NCBI GenBank assembly: GCA_947474715.1
Contig: CANJJT010000159.1
Coordinates: 1 to 5,121, forward strand
Source of the DNA: CAIYPG01 sp903864555
Lineage (GTDB): Bacteria; Pseudomonadota; Gammaproteobacteria; Burkholderiales; SG8-39
Reading direction: 5' to 3'
Length of the DNA: 5,121 nucleotides
The notes below the pieces were generated by a model. That model made no database searches, was not told the DNA's origin, and saw only the letters and a program-made list of their open reading frames with translations. Shown here piece after piece: positions 1-4,951 of this stretch (position 1 is its first letter; the number at the start of each line of letters is the position of its first letter). Both the position numbers and the translations under genes were made by a program.

Positions 1-187
1 ATTTGACCCCATGGCGTCGTTGCTCGTCGCTTGCAGGCACCCGGCCTGCGGCGCTCCTCGCGCCTAGCCCTGAAGTCAAATTACCTCCGGCGCACTCGCG
101 TGCTGAATGTCAACAGACCCTAGCGGGTCCCCTGCCGAGCTTGCTTCACCATGAATCGACCAAGCCTTTCACAGACAAGGCCCAAGC
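1..187. other. Non-coding, hairpin-rich segment downstream of the reductase gene
   Basis: No convincing gene is seen; a plus-strand open frame here has no ribosome site and overlaps the reductase antisense. ATTTGAC at 1-7 is the reverse complement of GTCAAAT at 75-81. Between them are two adjacent perfect hairpins: GCAGGC/GCCTGC (33-38 with 44-49) and GGCGC/GCGCC (50-54 with 60-64). A third stem, GACCC-TAGC-GGGTC, lies at 116-129. None is followed by a clear T-run on the minus strand, so a Rho-independent terminator for the reductase operon is possible but not shown. The paired ends and stacked hairpins could mark a small intergenic repeat, which only a genome comparison could confirm. Confidence 0.4.
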
Positions 188-1243
188 TCACGGTATCCAG
201 CGCTCCTGGTGCAGCCTTCCGAGCATGGACATGAACATGGCGCCCGTGTTCTGGCATTCATTGAATCCACTCTGCCGCAGTCTCAGCGTGTCCGACATGA
301 TGTCGTGTTCACGCTGCCAGTTAAAGTCGGCGTAGGACCATACGCCTGCTTGCGAGAAGGGCGTGGAACGCAGGCGGTGCTTCTTCACGATGGCCTCCCA
401 CACCGGTGCCTTGTCGGCCATCCATTCGGTGAGACGCACGGTCTTCACCGGTCCTGCCCGCCTGCCCATGCGTTGCGCAAAGCCCGGCCACAGGTTCTCC
501 CAGCGGATGAAATCGCCATTGGTGACATTGAAGGCCTGGTCGGCGCACTGCGGCTGGGTGGTGATCCAGGCGATGGCCTTGGCCAGCAGCGTGGCATCGA
601 CGCTCTGGTACAGCGCATGGAAGCTTTTCGCCGTGCCGGGGAAGCTGAGCGGCAGGCCCAGTTCCTTCGAGATCGCCGCGTACACGCCGATCATCAGCGG
701 CATGCTGCGCGCCACGCCCGGCTCCGGATCGCACACCCCGTGCGGACGGCTGGCGCTCCAATGCCAGCGCTGGCCGCGGCTGCGCTCAACCAGCAAGTCC
801 TCCTGCGCGTAATACCAGTTGTGGTCCGGCACGCGTAGGTCAGACTCCCTGGCTGGCGTGCGGTAGGGCCCGAGGTCCGAACCATAGACCTTGCTGCCCT
901 GGACGATGTGCGCGTGGCGCAGACCCGGCGCCACCGGCTCCACCGCATCGAGCAGGTTGCGCAGCATGGCCAGGTTGTCCTCGATGGGCTCTTTCACCGA
1001 GGCAACATGCGCGGCGCGGGCGCAGTACAGGATATGAGTGACCTCAGCGAAGCTCACCTGCCAGCCGAGGCAGGCCTCGCGGTCAGCCAGATCGAGCGCA
1101 ATCACCGGGTAAGGCAGCGACGCCGATGGCACACGCCGCGCAATGCCGATCACCTGCCACTCCGGCTGGCTGGCCAGATACCGCGCCAGCGCCTTGCCGA
1201 CCGTCCCGGTGACTCCCGGGATCAGCGCGCAATGCTGCGCCAT
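188..1243 (-). CDS. PRISE/VEP1-like NAD(P)-dependent short-chain reductase (SDR superfamily)
   Basis: A 351-residue cytoplasmic oxidoreductase of the extended SDR type. The N-terminus has a Rossmann nucleotide-binding motif G10-V-T-G13-T-V-G16 after a hydrophobic strand, with an IARR segment at 34-37 where many family members bind the NADP phosphate. Two PRISE (progesterone 5-beta-reductase/iridoid synthase-like) signatures are visible: a GSKVYG segment with Lys118, and NWYYAQED at 142-149, the usual position of the catalytic Tyr (144 or 145). SASRPHGVCD (163-172) matches the conserved W-S-x-x-R-P segment, and the C-terminus ends in a typical GF...RWIP tail. Length is normal for the family (about 350-390). 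Known members reduce the C=C bond of enones; bacterial substrates are mostly unknown, so the exact substrate cannot be given. The start codon lies 3 nt after the binding-protein stop and its ribosome site is weak, so translation is probably coupled and the two genes form one operon. Confidence 0.87.
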   Translation of the reverse strand: MAQHCALIPGVTGTVGKALARYLASQPEWQVIGIARRVPSASLPYPVIALDLADREACLGWQVSFAEVTHILYCARAAHVASVKEPIEDNLAMLRNLLDAVEPVAPGLRHAHIVQGSKVYGSDLGPYRTPARESDLRVPDHNWYYAQEDLLVERSRGQRWHWSASRPHGVCDPEPGVARSMPLMIGVYAAISKELGLPLSFPGTAKSFHALYQSVDATLLAKAIAWITTQPQCADQAFNVTNGDFIRWENLWPGFAQRMGRRAGPVKTVRLTEWMADKAPVWEAIVKKHRLRSTPFSQAGVWSYADFNWQREHDIMSDTLRLRQSGFNECQNTGAMFMSMLGRLHQERWIP

Positions 1244-1246
1244 GCA

Positions 1247-2236
1247 TTACTCGACGAACTTGATGCCGGAGGCCTGCCCCAGCTTCGAGATGGAGGCCAT
1301 CTGCGAGCGCATGTAGGCGGCAAACTGCTCGGGCGTATTTACCTGCGTGTCCATGCCCAGCTTGTTGATGGCGGCCTTCGCCTCGGTCGTGCTCATCGCC
1401 TTCAGCGTGGCGGCATGCAGCTGGTTGATGATGGGCCGCGGCACCGCTGCCGGGGCCACCAGGCCGTACCAGGTCGGCAGGTCATAGCCGGTGAGACCCA
1501 GTTCATCCAGCGCCGGCAGGTCGGGCAGCAGCGCCGAGCGCTTCAGCGTGGTCACGGCAAAGGCCTTCAACTTGCCCGCCTTGATCATGGGCTGTGCCGC
1601 TGGCAGGCTGGGAAAGTTCATCTGGATCTGGCCGGAGACCGTGGACATCACGCTGTCGCCACCGCTCTTGAAGGGCACGTGCACCAGTTTCGTGTTGGTC
1701 ATGGAGCCGAACAGTTCGCCTGCCAGGTGCGAGCCGCTGCCCACACCGGTGGAACCGAAGCTGAGCGCCCCCGGATTGGCCCGCGCGTAGGTGATGAGCT
1801 GCTTCACGTCATTGGCTTGCACACCCGGATGCAGCAGCATCACCATGGGCGCATTGGTCACCTGCGCCACCGCGGTGAGGTCCTTCTCCAGGCTGAAGTT
1901 GACGTTGGCATTGAGCGCCAGCGCGGCAATGGTGGCACTGGCGATCATCAGCACAGTGTGGCCATCGGCCGGCGCACGCGCCACTTCGCCGGCAGCAATG
2001 GCGCCCGCGGCACCGGACTTGTTCGACACCACCACGGACTGGCCGAGGTCGGCGGTCAGGCGCTGCGCCAGCACGCGCGCAGTAATGTCGGTACCACCAC
2101 CGGGCGTGAAGCCCACCACGATGTTGATGGGTTTGGACGGGAAGGCCGGCGCCTGGGCCTGCACGGCCGGTGCCACCACCAGGCTGGCGGCCAGCAACAC
2201 GACTGCGGACACGGAACGGAAGCGGGCAATGCGCAT
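1247..2236 (-). CDS. Bug/TctC-family tripartite tricarboxylate transporter substrate-binding protein
   Basis: A periplasmic solute receptor of 329 residues, the usual Bug length. Residues 1-27 form a Sec signal peptide: basic n-region MRIARFR, hydrophobic core VVLLAASLVV, and a VQA cleavage site before Q28. The mature start FPSKPINIVVGF with GGGTD (46-50) is the family signature. SNKSGAAG (71-78), HVPFKSGGDSV (186-196) and a WYGLVAPA segment (256-263) are also characteristic. The family binds carboxylates such as citrate, nicotinate or aromatic acids, but the ligand cannot be read from the sequence. An upstream ATG at 2320 is in frame, but its 28 extra residues are not signal-like. ATG 2236 is preceded 5 nt upstream by GAGGAG, so it is preferred. 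No TctA or TctB membrane component is in the window; orphan Bug genes of this kind are common in Burkholderiales. It is the first gene of a unit with the PRISE-like reductase, suggesting uptake or sensing of a compound the reductase acts on (inference). Confidence 0.93.
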   Translation of the reverse strand: MRIARFRSVSAVVLLAASLVVAPAVQAQAPAFPSKPINIVVGFTPGGGTDITARVLAQRLTADLGQSVVVSNKSGAAGAIAAGEVARAPADGHTVLMIASATIAALALNANVNFSLEKDLTAVAQVTNAPMVMLLHPGVQANDVKQLITYARANPGALSFGSTGVGSGSHLAGELFGSMTNTKLVHVPFKSGGDSVMSTVSGQIQMNFPSLPAAQPMIKAGKLKAFAVTTLKRSALLPDLPALDELGLTGYDLPTWYGLVAPAAVPRPIINQLHAATLKAMSTTEAKAAINKLGMDTQVNTPEQFAAYMRSQMASISKLGQASGIKFVE

Positions 2237-2241
2237 CGTGA

Positions 2242-2247
2242 CTCCTC
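2242..2247 (-). promoter_or_regulatory. Ribosome binding site fixing the binding-protein start
   Basis: GAGGAG on the minus strand, 5 nt before ATG 2236. No comparable purine run precedes the in-frame ATG at 2320, so this site, together with the signal peptide, decides the start. Confidence 0.75.
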
Positions 2248-2350
2248 GCGGACAATTCGGTTCAGTCAGGCCACCGCTGTCGTACCTTGTCGCAGGCGTG
2301 GGCCTTGAATCGTGCTGCACCGCTGCGGGTTTATCATTGGGTGTCGGTTA

Positions 2351-2367
2351 CAGAAACCGGTTTTCTG
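2351..2367. promoter_or_regulatory. Candidate operator palindrome between divergent genes
   Basis: CAGAAACCGGTTTTCTG is a dyad centred on CCGG. AAACCGGTTT (2354-2363) is a perfect 10-bp palindrome, and the outer CAG/CTG arms also pair if one T is bulged. It lies in the 211-bp region between the minus-strand binding-protein gene and the plus-strand cupin-like fragment, where a regulator controlling both directions would bind. No regulator gene is in the window and the site matches no operator I can name. Confidence 0.35.
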
Positions 2368-2375
2368 GAAATGCA

Positions 2376-2404
2376 GCGACGCAACACAGCGCGCCGATTG
2401 TAAT
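2376..2404 (+). promoter_or_regulatory. Possible promoter of the cupin-like fragment
   Basis: TGTAAT (2399-2404) matches the sigma-70 -10 consensus at five of six bases. Seventeen bases upstream, GCGACG (2376-2381) matches TTGACA at only three. A transcript from here would have a short leader before the ribosome site. The -35 is poor, so an activator or another promoter is possible. Confidence 0.25.
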
Positions 2405-2447
2405 TCGACGGGACCAGGCAGAACACCAATCCAGAGGGGAAGCAAAC

Positions 2448-2738
2448 ATGATCCAGGCCCTGAGCGGGACTGACGCACTGGCCCGGCGCCAGGCGGTGAA
2501 ATCGGCGGGCACGGGGCTGGTGCACTGGGGTGCGTCGTATTTCGGCCCGCGCTATTCCAATGCCGCCGCCAATGTCATCGGCCCCGACCTGCAATCGCTG
2601 TGCACCGACATGGCCCCGGGTGAAGTGATCAAGGCGCATTTCCACTGCGTCAGCCAGTTCCAGGTCTATGCCGCCGGTGCCGCCCTGCTCGGCCGCCATC
2701 CGGTGCAGCCCATCATCGTGCAGTTCCTCGACTCGTGA
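2448..2738 (+). pseudogene. Cupin-like protein, N-terminal fragment, truncated
   Basis: A 96-residue frame opening with a convincing start: GAGGGGA at 2434-2440, 7 nt before ATG. The protein is soluble with no signal peptide. Near its end it reads KAHFHCVSQFQVYAAG, in which H-x-H followed by Gln at +4 after the second His looks like the metal-binding first motif of a cupin, reached after about 60 residues of N-terminal lead. A working cupin needs further beta strands and a second metal-binding motif with another His. Here the frame stops at FLDS-stop, exactly where the hairpin and 13-bp inverted repeat of the adjacent element begin. No continuation of a cupin is evident in 2739-3023. I read it as a gene cut by insertion or deletion of the repeat-like element. 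The gene name and substrate are unknown. It could instead be a short expressed protein, but the abrupt end in mid-domain argues against that. Confidence 0.6.
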
Positions 2739-2961
2739 GCGTAGCGAACGAGCGGGGGGATTTTGGCCAACAGGCCACAGCCCGCTCTGCCTGTCACCGC
2801 AAAAGCTCACCTTGAATGCCGGGCAGTGTTGTTGCCTGGCAGGCAAAGCAGCGGAGGATGGCATCCCGGACATCCACCAGGCACTCGTGGCGCAATGCAG
2901 GCGCAGCAGTAGAAAATCCCCCCGCGCGACTGCGTCGCGTCGGCCCCCTTTGACAAGGGGG
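2732..2961. repeat. Candidate MITE/REPIN-like intergenic repeat element
   Basis: GCGGGGGGATTTT at 2752-2764 and AAAATCCCCCCGC at 2913-2925 are perfect 13-bp inverted repeats 148 nt apart. Each is flanked on its outer side by a small palindrome: CTCGT/ACGAG (2732-2736 with 2748-2752) on the left, and CGCGAC-TGC-GTCGCG on the right, just after 2925. Further right is CCCCCTT-TGAC-AAGGGGG (2944-2961). The interior has smaller stems TGGCC/GGCCA (2764-2768 with 2773-2777) and GCCGGGCA/TGCCTGGC (2818-2825 with 2833-2840, one G-U pair). It encodes no credible protein. Hairpin-plus-inverted-repeat units are typical of REP/REPIN or MITE families in GC-rich proteobacteria. Copy number in this genome is unknown, and the exact ends are a guess. 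No clear target-site duplication is seen. Confidence 0.5.
2944..2961. repeat. Strong CCCCCTT hairpin downstream of the CapA-like gene
   Basis: A perfect 7-bp stem (CCCCCTT with AAGGGGG) closes a TGAC loop. It lies 62 nt beyond the CapA-like stop and faces both that gene and the cupin fragment. On the minus strand it is followed by GC-rich sequence rather than a T-run, so it is not a classic intrinsic terminator. It could still protect a 3' end or be part of the neighbouring repeat element. Confidence 0.5.
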
Positions 2962-3023
2962 TTAACACCCGCTGCGACCTCGTCTCCCCGCAAATTGGCG
3001 AAGAACCTTGCTGCGACCAGTGA

Positions 3024-4412
3024 CTAGGGCTTGATCACCCACTTGTCACCGACGCGACCAATCTCCACGCCGTAAGGCTGTGACAGCTTCTGCAGGTCCT
3101 GGATCACCCGCTCGGCAATCGGCCCTTCGGCCAGCAGCGGCCGGCCGCGGGTGGTGCGGCCCTTGCCGTGGCCGAGGTCGATTGGATAGAGCTCGATGGA
3201 ATCCAGCTTGCCCGCCTTGAACTCGCACACCGGCACCACGCTGCGCCAGTAGTCCGGGTTGGCCGGGAAGCCCTTCTTGCCGCCGCCGGTGCGGGCATCG
3301 TTGTAGTCGGCGGGAGTGGCCGAGTTGTCCAGCCCGTAGTGGCGGTAGGAATCGGCCGGCCAGCGCAGCACGGTCTCGTTCTGGAAGATGAATTCGCCCA
3401 GCGAATAGAAGATCGGCCGGTCCTTGTAGATCTCGATGCCGCGCACCTGGTGCGGGCCATGGCTGACGAACACGTCCACACCGGCATCGATGCAGGCATG
3501 GGCGCATTCGACCATGAAGTCAGCGGGCACATCGCGTACCCCGGCCGGGCCGACCGAGCGCGTGTCACCGGGCACCGGAAACGGCCCCTCGTGCGCGTGC
3601 AGGTTGAACACCACCCAGTCGGCCTGGCGCCGGGCATCGCGCACCCAGCGCAGGATGTCCTCCAGGTCCGGCTTGAAGGCCGTGGTCTTCGAGCCGAACT
3701 GCTCGCCCTTGACGAACTTCACGCCGGGGAATTCCTCACCGTTGATCAGCTTGGTGGTGGGCTGGAAGAACATCTCGTCGGCGCCGGCCGTGCCGCGATG
3801 GCCGCCGCGCTTCTGCGCCTCGGCGACGCGCTCGAAACCCAGGCCGGCATTGAGGCGCTGGAACTCGGTGAAGGCGCGCTCGTCCAGCGTGTGCACCGTC
3901 TCGTAGCGGAGGAAGCTGACCCCGGGCCGGCCGTTGAAGTCATGCCGCTGCTCGCCGGCGCGTGCCCATTCCGGAAAGGACGAGGCCGCCCCCAGCAAGG
4001 CGACGCGACCGCGCGCGGTGTCCAGGTAGGCCGCCGATCGCGCTTCGGACAGGTTGCGACCGGTGCCGGCGTGCACCATGCCGGCTTCGTCCAGCTTTTC
4101 GCGCGAGGCCAGCATGCCCGGTGCGCCAAAATCGAAGACATGGTTGCTCGCCGTGGACACCATGTTGAAACCCATCCACTTCAGCTCGCTGGCCGTGTCC
4201 GGATGCGAGGTGCCATAAGAGCCTTCGGCCAGCATGTGCGCCATGTCCAGGCTGTGGATGGGCATCTCCAGATTGCACACCGAGGCATCGGCGCCGCGCA
4301 ACACCTCGGCCAAACGCAGGAAGCGCTCTTCGCGGTACACCGACAAACGATGCGACAGCATGGCATCGCCTGCGGCGGCGATACGGATATTGCGGGCTTC
4401 GGCTTCGTACAT
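3024..4412 (-). CDS. CapA/PGA_cap-family protein (calcineurin-like metallophosphoesterase fold)
   Basis: A 462-residue protein of the family named after the Bacillus capsule protein CapA/PgsA. Family motifs occur in order: AAGDAML (13-19, Asp16), CNLEMPI (46-52, Asn47, Glu49), STASNH (86-91, Asn90-His91), NLHAHEG (270-276, His272, His274, Glu275), SHGPHQVRGIEIY (317-329, His318, His321) and FYSLGEF (335-341). These are the positions that form a metal site in related metallophosphoesterases. The usual ANNH and SLGNF read SNH and SLGEF. About 110 residues (150-260) separate the two halves, making it longer than compact CapA domains. There is no signal peptide or membrane segment, unlike the membrane-anchored capsule proteins, so a cytoplasmic role unrelated to capsule polyglutamate is likely. 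No capBC partners are present. AAGGAGG, 7 nt before ATG 4412, makes the start secure. It begins 23 nt after an integrase fragment on the same strand and lacks an obvious promoter of its own in that gap. Catalytic activity and substrate are unknown. Confidence 0.87.
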   Translation of the reverse strand: MYEAEARNIRIAAAGDAMLSHRLSVYREERFLRLAEVLRGADASVCNLEMPIHSLDMAHMLAEGSYGTSHPDTASELKWMGFNMVSTASNHVFDFGAPGMLASREKLDEAGMVHAGTGRNLSEARSAAYLDTARGRVALLGAASSFPEWARAGEQRHDFNGRPGVSFLRYETVHTLDERAFTEFQRLNAGLGFERVAEAQKRGGHRGTAGADEMFFQPTTKLINGEEFPGVKFVKGEQFGSKTTAFKPDLEDILRWVRDARRQADWVVFNLHAHEGPFPVPGDTRSVGPAGVRDVPADFMVECAHACIDAGVDVFVSHGPHQVRGIEIYKDRPIFYSLGEFIFQNETVLRWPADSYRHYGLDNSATPADYNDARTGGGKKGFPANPDYWRSVVPVCEFKAGKLDSIELYPIDLGHGKGRTTRGRPLLAEGPIAERVIQDLQKLSQPYGVEIGRVGDKWVIKP

Positions 4413-4419
4413 GATGCAT

Positions 4420-4426
4420 CCTCCTT
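4420..4426 (-). promoter_or_regulatory. Near-perfect Shine-Dalgarno of the CapA-like gene
   Basis: AAGGAGG on the minus strand with a 7-nt spacer to ATG 4412. This is the strongest ribosome site in the window and it excludes the out-of-frame ATG at 4419. Confidence 0.85.
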
Positions 4427-4435
4427 GTGGGTCTT

Positions 4436-4717
4436 TTATTGTAGGGGCAGGGCCGACAGAGACTGATTCTGCTTAGCCGCCGCAACTGTTCGGTCGGTCG
4501 CCAGCCAGGAGAGGAAATCGCTCACCGCGCGCGCGCGCATCTGGGCAGGATGGCACTTACCCATATGCCATATGAAATAACGGATCCAGTAAACGTAGGC
4601 TTTCTCATTGGCCCGGCTGTAGTGGTTGATACGGATCTTGCGCCTGACCTGATCAAGCAGGCGGGGCCGGGCCGGCTCCAGGGCGGAACTTGTCATCAAT
4701 TCAATGCGCTGTCCCAT
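4436..4717 (-). pseudogene. intI: Integron-type integrase (tyrosine recombinase), N-terminal fragment
   Basis: Ninety-three residues resembling the SAM-like DNA-binding domain at the front of integron integrases: LLDQVRRKIRINHYS (20-34), KAYVYWIRYFI (39-49), then HMGKCHPAQM (51-60), FLSWLA (68-73) and NQSLSAL (84-90). In intact IntI proteins the last segment continues into a LLFLY-type helix and then a catalytic domain with the Arg-His-Arg-Tyr residues, about 320-340 residues in all. Here the frame becomes PLQ-stop and the catalytic domain is absent, so no recombination is possible. The shifted frame across the break reads PYNKR, which could reflect a small deletion plus replacement of the rest by the CapA region, but this is uncertain. 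The start may be M1 (4717) or M8 (4696); neither has a good ribosome site, and family N-termini fit M8 slightly better. Base composition is lower in GC than the neighbouring genes. A LexA box lies 22 nt upstream of ATG 4717. Confidence 0.85.
4526..4538. repeat. Alternating CG tract inside the integrase fragment
   Basis: Thirteen alternating C and G bases encode Arg-Ala-Arg-Ala on the minus strand. Dinucleotide tracts of this kind are prone to slippage and can adopt Z-DNA. The present length keeps the integrase frame. Confidence 0.6.
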
Positions 4718-4738
4718 TCTACGTCGGCTTTCACGGAA

Positions 4739-4756
4739 GCTGTTTATTTATACAGC
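4739..4756. promoter_or_regulatory. LexA (SOS) box overlapping the integrase promoter
   Basis: GCTGTTTATTTATACAGC contains CTGT-N8-ACAG with an AT-only centre, matching the LexA consensus of beta/gamma-proteobacteria, plus one more G-C pair on each side. On the minus strand it includes TATAAA (4752 to 4747), a good -10 hexamer whose transcript would start about 23 nt before the integrase ATG at 4717. A CTGAAA -35-like hexamer lies 19 nt further upstream. LexA control of intI promoters is well established for class 1 and Vibrio integrons, which supports both this site and the integrase assignment. Confidence 0.75.
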
Positions 4757-4951
4757 ATCCTAACGCATTGATTTCAGGCATGGTTGACACCTACCGTGCC
4801 GGCTTTCATCCCGGATACACGGCACGTCGCGCCGGATATTGGTAGTTATGCGGCTACGGGTATTCAGTCATCAAGTAAGATATCCCTGCTTTCTGACGCA
4901 GCAAGCTTGTCACGGAAGTCCGTTGTCCATTATTCGGTTGGGTGTAGCAGA
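4757..4951. other. Gene-free region with repeats; possible attI zone
   Basis: No convincing gene is seen. The region is more AT-rich than the left part of the window. It contains an inverted repeat CGTGCC/GGCACG (4795-4800 with 4821-4826), a direct repeat CCGGATA (4811-4817 and 4832-4838), and TCACGGAAG at 4910-4918, which also occurs at 4731-4739. GTTGGGT at 4937-4943 fits the integron core consensus GTTRRRY in the orientation expected for a junction between attI and the first cassette. The consensus is short, so one chance match in this length is not surprising. In an integron, attI would lie in this position, upstream of intI. Confidence 0.3.
4907..4936 (+). promoter_or_regulatory. Weak promoter candidate for the right-edge gene
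   Basis: TTGTCA (4907-4912) matches the -35 consensus at five of six positions. TATTCG, 18 nt downstream (4931-4936), matches the -10 at only three. If used, it would transcribe rightward into the partial gene at the window edge. Confidence 0.2.

Noticed and set aside
908..2308. Plus-strand open frame of 466 residues antisense to the binding protein and reductase
   Set aside because: It crosses the boundary of two well-supported genes, is rich in His, Arg and Gly as expected for the antisense frame of GC-rich genes, and shows no domain or ribosome site.
2237..2320. Upstream ATG (2320) for the binding protein
   Set aside because: The added 28 residues are polar, would bury the signal peptide, and lack the GAGGAG ribosome site found before ATG 2236.
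2334..2993. Minus-strand open frame across the cupin fragment and repeat element
   Set aside because: It reads through both inverted-repeat arms and antisense to the cupin-like frame; no ribosome site or domain. Homologous translated products would be repeat artefacts.
3168..4466. Plus-strand open frame of 432 residues antisense to the CapA-like gene
   Set aside because: It mirrors the CapA-like coding frame almost end to end with low-complexity Ala/Gly/His composition and no recognisable motif.
4758..4764. TCCTAAC as a possible integron inverse core site (RYYYAAC)
   Set aside because: The first base breaks the consensus and no partner core forming an attC fold is nearby.
4784..4812. Perfect TTGACA -35 hexamer on the plus strand
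   Set aside because: No acceptable -10 lies 16-18 nt downstream (the bases there are CATCCC-like), so it is not called a promoter.
4780..4845. ATG at 4780 opening a 21-residue peptide
   Set aside because: Very short, no ribosome site, and no resemblance to a known leader peptide.
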